A stretch of DNA of 64,000 bases from Pachyseris speciosa (taxonomy: Eukaryota; Cnidaria; Anthozoa; Scleractinia; Pachyseridae). The DNA is taken from NCBI GenBank assembly GCA_016490735.1, contig JAEMWC010000272.1, forward strand, positions 327,501 to 391,500. The letters run 5' to 3'. The notes beneath the pieces were generated by a model. That model was given only the letters and a program-made list of their open reading frames with translations. It had not been told where the DNA came from and did not search any database. Below are positions 33,591-44,877 of this stretch, piece after piece (the first letter of the stretch is position 1; the number at the start of each line of letters is the position of its first letter). The position numbers were made by a program, and so were the translations under genes.

Positions 33591-33974
33591 TTATTTGCAG
33601 CTACCCTTTTCTCTCGGGTTTCTTGTGGAGCGCTGAGGCTAGAGTGAGAAGGGATAAGTTTGATTACATCCCTTCGTGTGTTCCTGTCTTCACTGGTGTT
33701 AACCTCTTTTCATCTTAACTAGCTCAGGAAAAGTGTATACCTCATCCAATGTCAATGTCTATGTACATGAATTAAGCTAGAATAACAACGATCAGTGCGC
33801 GAAATACACCATTTTGGTAGGTCCAGTCCTTTGTGAGGGCAAAAGGCCATTTTAGGACGTAATTTGAAATTGTAATCTTGACCGTTTGCCCCACAGAGGA
33901 CTGGATCTACCCACAATTCACCAGGAACTGATCGTTAGCAAAATGGTGTATTCAGATTGGAACTTAATTTGTAA

Positions 33975-34275
33975 TGGTAATAGGACCGAGTGGAGTCCAG
34001 TTTGGTCTGTAATCGTACGAGTGATCAACAAAATCAGACGACCGCGTAGAGGAAGTCCGATTTATTATCATTTTATTCATTTACCAATACAGCAACCCCT
34101 CGAGATGAGAATTCCCAGCCGATATGGTCAGGAAAAAAACAACAACAAACAAACAAACAAAACAAAAATACAAACCAAAACAAAAAAAAACTTACTTAGG
34201 AATGAGGTTGTCTAAATTGTTTTATGATGAATATTATTACAGACCAAAATGGACGACACGAAGTCCCGTTTTGTT
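33975..34275. repeat. palindromic cassette copy interrupted by an A/C-rich insert
   Basis: It shares GGTAATAGGACCGAGTGGAG and TGGACGACACGAAGTC with the 3.1-4.0 kb cassettes. Between the arms lies a run of AAACAAAC/AAAACAAA repeats (about 34126-34195). Confidence 0.6.
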
Positions 34276-34445
34276 ACCAGTCAACCGTACCTAATTATAG
34301 CAAAATTCAGGGAACAAATAAGAGAATAAAATAGATTTCACTGCAACACGCGTAAAATAAGAACTGTCCGCTTAAGGTGCGTGCGATGGGCGATGGCGCG
34401 TACTGTCCAGATGTAGTTATACTGTTCGAGGCATTACTGCCAGAA

Positions 34446-34712
34446 TTAGAGCGCTTTTCAAATGAGTGTCGTAAAACCAGAACCAAAGCAATTACTCCAA
34501 CCAATCACAACAGAGGCACGCGGCACAAGGAGCCAATCAGAATTAAAAGCAAAAATGTGGGAAAATGCGCGCGTGCAAGTGGCAGTGGGCTTTGGTTTTG
34601 CTTCTCATTGGTTGAGAAAGAGGCGCGAGTTTTCCTGGCCAATCACAGAGCGAAGCAATGCAAAACCAAACCAAACGAGAATTACTTTCGACACTCAATT
34701 GAAAACCGCTCC
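34446..34712. repeat. inverted-repeat element with CAATTGA termini, copy 3
   Basis: Opposite-orientation relative of 5330-5592, with GAGCGAAGCAATGCAAAACC and CGACACTCAATTGAAA preserved. Confidence 0.65.
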
Positions 34713-34964
34713 ATAGCTAGTGATAGTTTCGAGAATTGTGTTGTAGTTATGATAAGAGCCGAAATTATACTCTTTGATTTTTAACAAGAGGCTAAAATAA
34801 GCTTTATTTTAGTCTCCCCAATTATTAGGGCACTTGTGTTCGGCTATAGATATTTGAGACTTAAATAAAGTTATCATCATCATCATCATCCTCAAAAAGT
34901 AGTGCATCTTACGAGCCCTCAGTAGGACATCAGCATAAACACTTGAGATGGAAAAGGACGACTT

Positions 34965-36905
34965 ATAGGGACTTATAACTCGTCCAACGCGACTTATAAA
35001 TCCATGGACTATTTTCCTGATCCATGTCGGCTTATAGGTCGACTTACTACTCGTCCATGTCGACTTATAAGTCGACTTACAACTCATCCCATGGCGACTT
35101 GTAAGCTGACTCATAATTCGTCCATGACGATTTTGCCTAGTCGAGTTATGCCACATGACCAATCTTGGTCTTGCTCACTTGGACGATTTATAAGTCGACT
35201 TATAACAGGGGCATCCAACGAGCCAAATCAACCAAAAGCTGTAGAAAGGCATTGTTAAAGTACCTTACGGTGTTTAAAGTCTGTTTAAAGTGATGTTTAC
35301 GTTAGCCAGAAGAATTTGATCTGTTCGGATTCCTTAGCTGAAATTAGTTACCCGAAAATGTTAGGGAACAAAAGTTTCCTTTGAGAAAATTCTAGCTGAA
35401 ATTGACTGCCAAAACGACAGAATATATGATCATTCCGAACACGTCAGGGGCTATTATTTCCCCATTGCGAATCTTTTAGGCCATGTTTCAGTTACGAAAG
35501 TCTGAGTGCACTCTTAAATGGACGCCGAAAGCTAAAGGCGAACTGCCCTGAACCGAACAGATATCTACCGAAACTTGTCGTTGGGTGCCCCTGTTATAAG
35601 TCGGCATATGGACGAATTATAAGTTGACTTATTACTCGTCCATGCGACTTATAGGTCGACTCGTCCATGGTGACTTATAGGTCGACTCGTCCATGGTGAC
35701 TTATGATAACAATGCATTTAGACTGTCTATTCCCAAAGGTCCAGAGACGCTTTACTGATATCAAATTAAAAATTATCATATAAAAATAAAACACTATTAT
35801 CATATAAAAATTAAATACTTTGTTCACAAATACTAATGTTATTACTATTACCTATCACTCTTATAAACTATGACTCGTTATAAAGTTGACTAATAACTCG
35901 TCTATGTCGACTTATAAGACGACTTACAACTCGTCCATGGCGACTTATAAGTTGACTTAGCTCGTCCATGTCGACTTACAAGTCGACTTATAACTCGCCC
36001 GTGGCGACTAATAAGTTGACTGATAAGTTGACGTATAACTCGTCTGTGTCGACTTACAAGTCGACTTATAACTCGTCCATGGCGACTTATAAGTTGACTT
36101 ATAACTCGTCCATGTCAAATTATCATATAAAAATTGAATACCTTGTTCACAAATACTAATATTATTACTGTTACCTAACTATGACTATTATAAAGTTGAC
36201 TACAACTCGTTCATGCCGACTTACAAGCCGAATTATAACTCGTCCATGGTGACTAATAAGTTGACTGATAAGTTGACGTATAACTCGTCTGTGTCGACTT
36301 ACAAGTCGACCTACAGCTCGTCCATGTCGACTTATAAGTTGACTTATGACTCGTCCGTAGCGACTCTATAAGTTGACTTACAACTCGTCCATGGCGATTT
36401 TTAAGTTGATTTATAACTCCTCCATGGCGACTTATAAGTTGGCTTAAACTCGTCCATGTCGACTTACAAGTCGACTTATAACTCGTCCATGGCGACTTAT
36501 GAGTTGTCTTACAACTCCTCCATGGCGATTTTTAAGTCGATTTATAACTCGTCCACGTCGACTTACAAGTCAACTTATAACTCGTCCATGGCGACTTATA
36601 AGACGACTTATAACTAGTCCATAGCGACTTATAAGTTGACTTATAGCTCGTCCATGTCGACTTACAAGTCGACTTATAACTCGTCCATGTCGACTTACGA
36701 GACGACTTATAACCCGCCCATGACTTATAAGTCGACTTATAACTCGTCCATGTTGACTTATAAGACGACTTATAACTCGCCCATGTCGACTTACGAGACG
36801 ACTTATAACTCGTCCATGACGATTTTGTCTAGTCGACTTGACCAACCTTGGTCTTACTCGTTTGCACGATTTATAAGTCGACTTATAAGTCACCATGGAT
36901 GAGTT
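34965..36905. repeat. palindromic minisatellite, GACTTATAACTCGTCCATG units
   Basis: Dozens of imperfect 30-36 bp units combine ACTCGTCCATG(G/T) with CGACTTATAAGTCGACTTAT, the latter self-complementary. Blocks lie at about 34965-35200, 35600-35705 and 35870-36905, separated by a MITE (35206-35593) and a unique stretch with ATCATATAAAAAT. Because units are palindromic, frames stay open on both strands (STYKSTYNSS and RVISRLISRHG), which is not evidence of genes. Confidence 0.95.
35206..35593. mobile_element. MITE with CAGGGGC termini, copy inside the minisatellite
   Basis: Starts CAGGGGCATCCAACGAGCC, ends TCGTTGGGTGCCCCTG. A direct TTATAA at 35200-35205 and 35594-35599 is a 6-bp target duplication within the array. 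A relative is at 57568-58014. Confidence 0.85.
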
Positions 36906-37419
36906 ATAAGTTGTCTTATGAAAGATAATTTGATGAATATTCTAGCCCAATTTTCAAACTTTTAATTATTTTTAAGTTGCCTGATCTTGTCTTTCTTAAA
37001 ATTACAGTCTTTATGTACCATCATATACGTCTACCCTCCGTATTTGATACTTTCTTCACACAAGTTAATAAAAGACAAATACAATATAAGAAGTGCCTTG
37101 AATAAGTTCCACTCTTTACCAAAGTGAGAACAAACTATGGATTCAAATCAAATGAAGAATGATCCTCGCAGTTGTGAACGCAAGTTGATTCATTTCATAT
37201 ATCATTGACAAACTATGGATTATTCAACATACGAATTAAGGGCCCCAAAGTATGGAACTCTATAAATGAAAATACCAGACCTCTCTCTCCCAAAATTTAA
37301 GGATTCAATTAAATGTGAATTGACTATAGACTTAATTTAGTTAATTAACAGTATCTTTGCACGAATGAATATATGGAATCATATATTTGAACTGTGGATT
37401 AAAGAATGAATATGTGACT

Positions 37420-38300
37420 GATCATCGCCGTTATGAAGAGGATGGTAAGGGTGGGGGTCTTGATCACATTTCACGGAAAATAAAATGGCCATATCACATT
37501 TCACGGACAATAAATTGGGCATTTTACGTTTCACTAGAAGAAAAACGTTGTTTACACAACAACGTTTTCTTTGGTCAGAAGAAAAACTACAGCCGAGGCA
37601 TTACATTGTTTGATGTCCTTTTGTTTAGACAAAAACTAGTGAGCAGCACACAGCAACAGATCTTGTTAACCTTAGCATTATCCAACCGGTTTCGTCTAAA
37701 CACGCAGACTTCATCAGGGATTGTAAAAAAACTGCCAAAGGAACTAGTTTTATAATAAATGTTTACGGTACAATTAAATCACGTTCAAATTATGTGAACA
37801 GCAAAAAAAGACGTTAGAAAATGTCATTACAATCATTGTTTAATTTTGGCCGGCTCACGATTTACCCTAACAGACATATGAAAACGGGACTTCTCCTTGT
37901 GGATTAAGGATTTCTTGTTACCGTCCGCTATGAGAAAAAAAACTCATCAAAACAGTCACATTTGGTAGAATCTCGCGACCTTCAAAGACGGTTTCCTTTG
38001 ACTAACAAAGTTATCCCAGACACGTTCCTCCAAGGCTATCATGGCCCTGGGTAAAAAATGACGTTTCAGAGACGCAATGGAACGCAAGTATAGTTTGTAC
38101 CGAACTTTACCCAAAATCACAGTTCAAGGTGATTTTAACACCCGATTCTCATTGGACGGACGATTATCAAAAATCACCGCTCGCGTTGATTACCAATATC
38201 ACGTTTCACGAGGAAAAAAACAAGCCCTTTCACATTTCACGGGAAATAAAAAAGGGCAATTCACGGTTCACGAAAATACCCTTTACCACCCTCTATGAAC
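37420..38300. repeat. repeat element with TTTCACGG motifs
   Basis: Several near copies of CATATCACATTTCACGG and AAATAAAATGGCC occur at the left end, mirrored loosely by complements at the right end (AGGGTGGTAAAGGGTATTTTCG read on minus). The open frames across it lack a recognised domain. A hammerhead-like motif lies inside at 37680-37720. Confidence 0.45.
37675..37722 (-). ncRNA. hammerhead-ribozyme-like motif
   Basis: The minus strand reads ATCC, CTGATGA, a GTCT/AGAC stem II with loop GCGTGTTT, GAAA, then the palindrome ACCGGT, T, and GGAT pairing with the opening ATCC. The three-base stem III has no loop, the geometry expected to work as a dimer. An extra A lies between core and stem II. 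Confidence 0.5.
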
Positions 38301-38415
38301 ACTACTGAAACAGTAGTGAAAATAAAGCCTGAACAAATTCAGGCTTGTACGGGGTTTGAACCTATGACCTCTGTGAGACCGGTGCAGTGCTCTACCAACA
38401 AAGCGCTGGTCATTT
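38292..38415 (-). repeat. tRNA-derived SINE head, minus copy
   Basis: The minus strand reads TTGGTAGAGCACTGCACCGG (A box) and GGTTCAAACCCCGT (B box), followed by AAGCCTGAATTTGTTCAGGC, a small hairpin typical of this coral SINE. Confidence 0.75.
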
Positions 38416-38547
38416 AATTGGTTCGTACTATACCCGTGAGTGATGAATATGCGAGAATGAATATATGAAAACCATATCTTTGAACTGTGGATTAAAGAAT
38501 GAATAATGGAAAAAAAAATGAATTAAAGAATAACCAGCTCCAAGTTG

Positions 38548-38695
38548 GCTTGTTAGCTCAGTTGGTAGAGCACTGCACCGGCATCAAAGAGATCGTGTGT
38601 TAGAATCCCGTAAAAGCCTGAACGGTTTTTCAGGCTTTATTTTCACTACTGCTTAAGTCGTCTTCATAACTGCGTTGATCATTCACACATTCATT
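38548..38695 (+). repeat. tRNA-derived SINE head, plus copy
   Basis: Reads TTAGCTCAGTTGGTAGAGCA, a degraded B box GTGTTAGAATCCC, a GCCTGAACGGTTTTTCAGGC hairpin and TTTTCACTACTGCTTAAG. It faces away from the 38292-38415 copy, so the pair forms an inverted repeat. Confidence 0.75.
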
Positions 38696-39148
38696 CTTTA
38701 ATCCGCAGTTCAAATATTCTTGGTTTGTACGTGACGTCAGAAAAAAACTAAAATGAAAATGTTTGAGTTTTTTTTTCCTTCATCAGGTAAAAGACATTTT
38801 AAAGATATATTTGCTGGCCTGTTTTCAGCTCGATAGCACGTTTTGTTTTGAACATGGAGCAGTTTGAATTTGGAAGTTTTCCACAATGCGTGACATCTGG
38901 ATTGTTTGTGAGAGACATGTCACGTAGACGAAAATATCGATTCGCATCGTGTTTTCGAGTTCTCAATGACATATATGTTAAGAGAGGTGTCTATACGAAT
39001 GTTTTCAACTTTAGCAGAGAGAAAAAATGCTTTCAGGAAGCCAAACTATAGGCTCCAGATGTTTCCACTAAATTGCCGGCCGCCATATTGGTGCCTCTCA
39101 AAGGGACTCCAACATGGCGTCTCCATACATGGTCATGGAGCTAGAGAG

Positions 39149-39249
39149 TAGCCTGCGTGCAGAGTTCTCCTATTTCCTTTGCCCACACGCGGAAAAGGTC
39201 ACTTTTCATCGTGCGATAAAGGAAATAGGAGACCTCTGCACGCAGGCTA
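39149..39249. mobile_element. 101-bp MULE-type foldback element
   Basis: Ends TAGCCTGCGTGCAGAG and CTCTGCACGCAGGCTA are perfectly inverted, with CTCCTATTTCCTTT/AAAGGAAATAGGAG inside. A 9-bp direct repeat GCTAGAGAG lies at 39140-39148 and 39250-39258. Confidence 0.85.
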
Positions 39250-39259
39250 GCTAGAGAGA

Positions 39260-40860
39260 AGAGTACTGGTGTTGTTAACAATTTCTAGCTACTTTTGAAG
39301 ATTCTTGGAACTGAGGGGATGAATGTTGACTTGCGCTATATTGATCTTTCTAGCTCATATTTGCATTTTACCTAACTACTGAGCTTCTCTTTGACCTTTA
39401 AGAATCTCCATCCTTATTTTCCTCTCAGGCTAATGTAATGTAGACATCTTTATTTATGTGTAACTGGTTTTGTTATAACTCTCAACATTATTATTACTTT
39501 TTTTGTGTGTGCGTGTGCGTGTGTGTGTGTACGTGTGCGTGTGCTTATTATACAGTGTCAGTTAAGTAGCCCGCCCAGAATAGCTGTGCTAACTGCGAGC
39601 TACAAAGGTCTCTTTTTTTATGTATAAATAAATAAAGTCAATAAAGTTCTAGCTTTATGTAAGAAGGCCAAACTGGGTTGTACTTTGCTTTAGAAACTTG
39701 TTTTAGGGAGTGCCAGTCCCTTCACTCCTTGATCTGAAGCCACCCAAGTTTGAGCACTTCGTTGTCATTATTTATATATCTGCTGGTGAAAAAACTAGCT
39801 GCAGCCAGCAGCAAAATGAACCCGTTGTAAGCGGTTCAGGAGAAATTGTGGAAGAGGTAATAAACAGTGACACGGTAATCTAGTTTAGAAAGTACTAATG
39901 ATTCTGCGAGCGTGTCTCATCACATTTCCATCCAAGCAGCAGGTGGCAGTCTGAACGATGCACTTAACAGAAGACGTTAAATGCGTCTGTCTTATTTACC
40001 ATTTCTAGACTAGACAATTACACGTCTCTAGCAGAAAAACGGCCATTGTGTACGCTTATTGGGGACACCTAACTACAGATAAAAGCAAACAATACAATCC
40101 TATATGTATAACTACTAAAAAGAGGTTAAATTTATAAAATGAATAAATTGAGAACATCTACATTAGAATAGGTAACTAGAAAACAGTCTTTACAAGTATT
40201 GTCCATCAGTTGAGAAAAATCAACTGATTTAATATGCCTCTTAAAAAGGGCTACGGATTCAAAAGATTTTCTGAAGTGATTAATTTTTGACCAAATAACA
40301 GGACCTGAATAGCTTATGCTGCCTTTGCCATATGCAACTGTCCTAAATACTGAGAAATCAATAGGAAATGTTTTATTGCAGCAGAAATCAGCAGCTATCC
40401 AACTGAAACTTGAACACTACATTGTCAGTTAGTGGGGGCACACTTTAACAGGTCATAAAAAAATTGATACTTTTTGGCACTTGTCACATCAAGTTAAATT
40501 TAAACAATAAAAACAAGCAATATACAAACTACAAGTATTGCACTGCTGTAGCAATTTTCTTAGAAAATGATTCTGATTTTTTAAATTTTTCCAGTCACGC
40601 TATGAACAAAATCTTAGAGAAAAATTCATCAAAAACGCAGGGAAGCAACTATGAAAGAGGGAAAGCTGCGTACTGTTAACAGTGAATCCGATGAGCGAAA
40701 TCTGCCGTACGAAATCGTACACTGGTTCATGCTAATACTGGTTCATGCTAACCAGGTTCTTGTAGTTAATTTTTTGTGCAATGCATAAAATCGAGCAGAA
40801 GTTTCGTTTTTGTTTCTTCTAGGAATTTCCATCCCAGATGTAAGCCCCGACGCCCCTCCC
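39260..40860. other. no gene seen
   Basis: AT-rich sequence with a (TG)n stretch at about 39505-39545. The open frame at 40464-40679 has no family signal. Confidence 0.5.
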
Positions 40861-40864
40861 TTCC

Positions 40865-41245
40865 CTACCTAACGGTGACGGAGCTTGGTGATGTATCCCG
40901 GTAGGGACACATAAAGTCCGGCAGTTCCGTCTGATTCTTGAGCCAAGTTTCGCAAAGTGTGACAAGGTCTAGTGGATGTCTGGTTGAGAACATAGATTCA
41001 GTTGTTAATTCAGATGCATAATTTTCAATTGGGAACACTTCTTCAGGACGCGTAATACCTCGTTTAAAATATTTCATTATCTGAGAACAATGAGAAGCTG
41101 TCTCAAGGCCAATTTGGCCATGGAAAGGCAAGATTAATATCAGACAATTTAAGCAGGTCCAGTCTCCTGATTTGTCAGTGCGTATATAGTTTGTAGTACC
41201 AGTCCCAGCACAGATGGCTTGAGTGACTCCGCGATCTTTACACAC
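40865..41245 (-). pseudogene. possible LINE ORF fragment (zinc-finger/endonuclease type)
   Basis: The frame reads RTDKSGDWTCLNCLILILPF and later DLVTLCETWLKNQTELPDF. A W-x-C-x2-C ending followed by an ETWL box is typical of CR1/L2-type LINE proteins (PHD-like region, then endonuclease). The middle is unlike either domain, so this is a degraded fragment. Confidence 0.4.
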
Positions 41246-42014
41246 AGCATAATAAACGCTTTTGGTTCTGGGAACAGATTTTTCACACTGCGGCGAGGGT
41301 CGGGGGTCTATTAGTCTCTGGGACTGAATGGCATTTGAAGACTGGACAGGCGATGATGGGCCCAGATTCTCTTCAACGTAGGCCGTCGCCCGAGTTCAAT
41401 AGTAGTAAGGGAGCCGCGATCTAGATCTCTTCAGCTTTGCATGGCGCATAGTACGAAACTGAACAAAGGCGGGGTTAAAATGTTCAGTATCTTTTAAAAC
41501 GTTGGTGTCCCTTGCTGTAGCAACCATCCACAAAAGCGTGATGGTATAATTGGGATGAGAAACTTGTTGAGATGCAAAATCACTCATGTAACCTTTCGTT
41601 ATACAGCTTATGCGTTTCGTATTTGGAGCCAAAATATCGCTGTTCAGTCGTGGAAGCAAGTTTTTTTAGTGTTGAAATATGTTCTCATTGACGTATTCAG
41701 CATTTTCTGTTGTTTCCCGCTGTAAAACCATCGACAGAGAACATCAGGAAAAATTACGAAACTGCGGAACACATTCGAGCACGTCCACCTTTCATGACGT
41801 AAATCGAACAGACATGCAGGGGTTACTTGAAGGTGACTGACACGGACCTTTGCAGCATTCAGTCCAGCACATATACTTTGACGGGTTATACTGGTATAAC
41901 ACAAATGCCCAGTCACTTTAGTCTCTTTTAAGCGCAAGCCCCGACTGTTTCATAAGGGCGACTATGCCTGTTTCTGAAATAACCTACAGAAGGGAATAGG
42001 CGGTATAACCCAAA

Positions 42015-42960
42015 TGACAAGCCATATGAGCCATCTTGATTTCCATGGAATAACGAATGGACAACATGCTTTCCGAAAGGGCCATAGTTGCACACCACAA
42101 ACGCTGTACGGTTATCCGTGACTGGTCTGAGGCCATAGCCCTAAGCCTCCAAACGAATGTATTTATTCTAGACTTTGCCAAGGCCTTCGATAGCGTACCT
42201 CGCGAACGTTTAAAGGGCAAACTCCACTGCTATGGGATTAAAGGAAAACTCTATTCCTTATCAGTGTTATCAACGTGCCGTCGTCAATGGCTCGAAATCC
42301 CGCTGGATCCCGGTCACCTCAGATGTTCCTCAGGGAACAGTTATAGACCCTGTCCAGTCTATTTAACTTATTTATAAATGACATAATTGACGGGATTGAC
42401 TCAGACACACGCTCATTCCATGACGATTGTGTCTTCTATAAGTCTATCAGAAACATGCAGGACTGCAGAAGTCTCAAAGGTGACATTAACCACCTAATAG
42501 TGGTCTGGGCTAACAGCTGGTGCATGCGATTTGAGCCGAGTGAAGCACTTCAAGATTATGCACATTACTAACAAAATCACCTATAAGATCACCCACCCAT
42601 ACTCTAAGGGGGGTATAGCTCTTGAATCTGTTTTGCACGCTACATATTTTGGAATAACGATATTTGAAAAGCTGAGATGGAGTTACCAGGAAATTCAAAG
42701 AGACAGCTTATATCGGCATTGTGAGACCGTTGCTCGAACACGCAAGTCAACATAACGCGGGACGAAATTAAGAAAGTGTAAAGACGAGCTGTACGTTTTC
42801 TTGTCTGATTATTGAAATTATGAGCCAGAGAGCGTCACCAGTCTCCTATCCTAGCTTGGCTGGCACTCACTCCAGAAGAGAGAAGAGATAGTTAGACTGT
42901 GTCTTTTTAAAAAGGACTTGATAATAGAACTATCTTGCCCTTGGATTCCCTCGTTACGCC
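42015..42960 (+). pseudogene. LINE reverse transcriptase, degraded
   Basis: In successive frames: ITNGQHAFRKGHSCTPQT (RT palm start), VFILDFAKAFDSVPRERL (motif A with catalytic Asp), then FINDIIDGIDSDTRSFHDD with FHDD where FADD is expected. Frameshifts between these and an altered motif C show it is inactive. Confidence 0.75.
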
Positions 42961-43448
42961 TTCCCGGAAAACTAGACACATGAATAGGTAACGCTTGCAG
43001 TTCCGTCAGGCCTTAATAAGAGCGTAGACCGCTATCCGACGCGGTGCATGTATATTGCTATTTAACGAGGTGGAATCTGTAATAAAAAGTGAAGTACAGT
43101 AAACAAATTGTGTCAACTCTATGCACAGCAACTTACCAGAGCAACACCTTACTCTAGCTTTTAAGTGATAACAAGGGGGAAAAACCAAGCTTGATGTCCC
43201 TTTATTTTCGTTATTGAACAGTGATCGATCAGCGTGTTATGATCCATCATCTTGCAAAGTTTGAAAAATTATGTGGGAGTGCCATGAAGAAATCTGCTCC
43301 ATGAATGTATCCGTTGCGTGCCTGTCGAACTAGCCGCCATATTGTCAAGTTGTGAAAATGAAATAGCCAAAAGAAAGAAAACAAACAGAACGAAAAGAAT
43401 TTTGCCGAGGGCTCGAAGCCTCCGAAACAACATTTAGCCGTGGACTAA

Positions 43449-44096
43449 GGGCCTCTTTACATGGAGGTAGCTAGGTGACCCTCTTAGAAGGGTCTCTCTA
43501 TTGTATTTTTCGGTTTCGTTTACATGAGAGGTAGGGTCACCATATCTGCGTGGTAGGGTAACCATCCTAGGAGGGACGTTTTGTTTGTTCAAGACATATA
43601 AACGCACTAGACAGGGTCACCCTCCAAGAAGGGTCAACTTTTGCGGGTTCCAATTACTGTCGCATTCCTGCCACACTCAGTAATGTCATCACGCGCTTGC
43701 AAGCCAGACGAATATTTTCATCGTTGTTGGCAAAAATTGCCTTAACCCTGTTTTGAGAACAGTCAGGAGACAACAATGTCAAGGTTTTGCAAGGAGACAT
43801 GGGAGACGATGAGGCAGTGGTAAGCGAGAGTCGAAAGCAAACAGAAAGCTTGTTTCGTGAGAAACCAGACAAATTACAAGGCAAAAGTAAAAGCATCGAT
43901 GAGGCCTGAATCTTCAGCAAAAAAACCGATGAATCAGTCATGGACAGCAAGGAATACAAAACAAAGTGCATAATGTACACTGAAATAATTACGCGGCAAG
44001 TTGGCCCAAGGGACACCATTTAGCATGTAAAGGGGGGGGGAGGGGCTGTCTTTTGACCCTTCTGGAGGGTCACCCTACGTCCATTTAAAGGGGCCC
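43449..44096. mobile_element. PIF/Harbinger-type MITE, TAA target duplication
   Basis: Ends GGGCCTCTTTACATGG and CCATTTAAAGGGGCCC are inverted, with TAA on both sides. Subterminal GGTCACCCT motifs occur at both ends. The interior has no transposase; the open frame at 43654-44019 (minus) has no recognised domain. Confidence 0.7.
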
Positions 44097-44242
44097 TAAT
44101 AACAGTCGCGTGTACCTTGAAAGTAGCTTTCAAGGTACACGCGACTGTTATTAGGGCCCCTTTAAATGGACGTAGGGTGACCCTCCCAGAAGGGTCAAAA
44201 GACAGCCCCTCCCCCCCTTTACATGCTAAATGGTGTCCCTTG
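44007..44242. repeat. near-perfect 236-bp palindrome
   Basis: Arms of about 117 bp are centred at 44125 with a 3-bp spacer (TAG). They include 29 bp of flank beyond the MITE end and 89 bp of the MITE. They differ only in G-run length and a one-base indel. Confidence 0.9.
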
Positions 44243-44877
44243 CTTGGGGGAAATTGAGCACTCGAGACTCAACCTAGAGAAAGAGAATCTGAGGGAGAAA
44301 CTTCAAACAGAAAACAACCAAGCCAGGTACTATAAAACTCAACGCTTGTGTCTGTAAAATTACCTAATAAACTCTTGATTTCTACAAATCAAATGGGAAG
44401 CCTTTGTAGTAGCAGGAATTCAAGGAATTCGTTTGATCAGCAATGCGCTCCAAACCATCTCTCAGCCCAGTAGAGAAACTGGATTGCCTTGGGGCCCGTT
44501 TATATGGTCTCGGGTAGCCGAGACACTTGTTAAAAGTGGTGACGAGCCTGCGCGACTCCTACGTTTTGCTGATGGACCTGATGGATTGTTTTTTGTCTTT
44601 ATAGCTTAGCTCTAAGCAGAATGTCTTTAAGGGATTTTACTTTGCGACATGATATGATTGGAGGCTCTGTAGAAAATTTCCCTTAGTTGTGGTTGCTTCT
44701 GTATGAAGTGCCATTTCCTCATGAGTATAGTCTTTAGCTAGGCAAGCCGGGTGATATTGTGTTTCAAAGGGCAGTATTTTCTTACATTCTTGTTTCTTTT
44801 TTCTGGTGGCGCTTTTCTGCTTAATTACTCGGGCTTCGCAGAAAAGCCCGAGGTTTAAAAGGCCTTCATTTTTCGTT

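Noticed and set aside
35968..36902. Open frames in the minisatellite on both strands
   Set aside because: The repeat is self-complementary, so both strands stay open; the peptides are simple periodic strings.
36636..36905. CRISPR-like array in the minisatellite
   Set aside because: Units are contiguous and diverge along their whole length, without unique spacers.
38548..38620. Possible functional tRNA gene
   Set aside because: The A-box region is good but the B box is damaged and the acceptor stem does not pair; the following CCTGAA...TTCAGG hairpin is that of a SINE.
41396..41937. Two overlapping minus-strand open frames
   Set aside because: They may be remnants of a LINE first ORF, but no motif supports it, so no separate feature was called.
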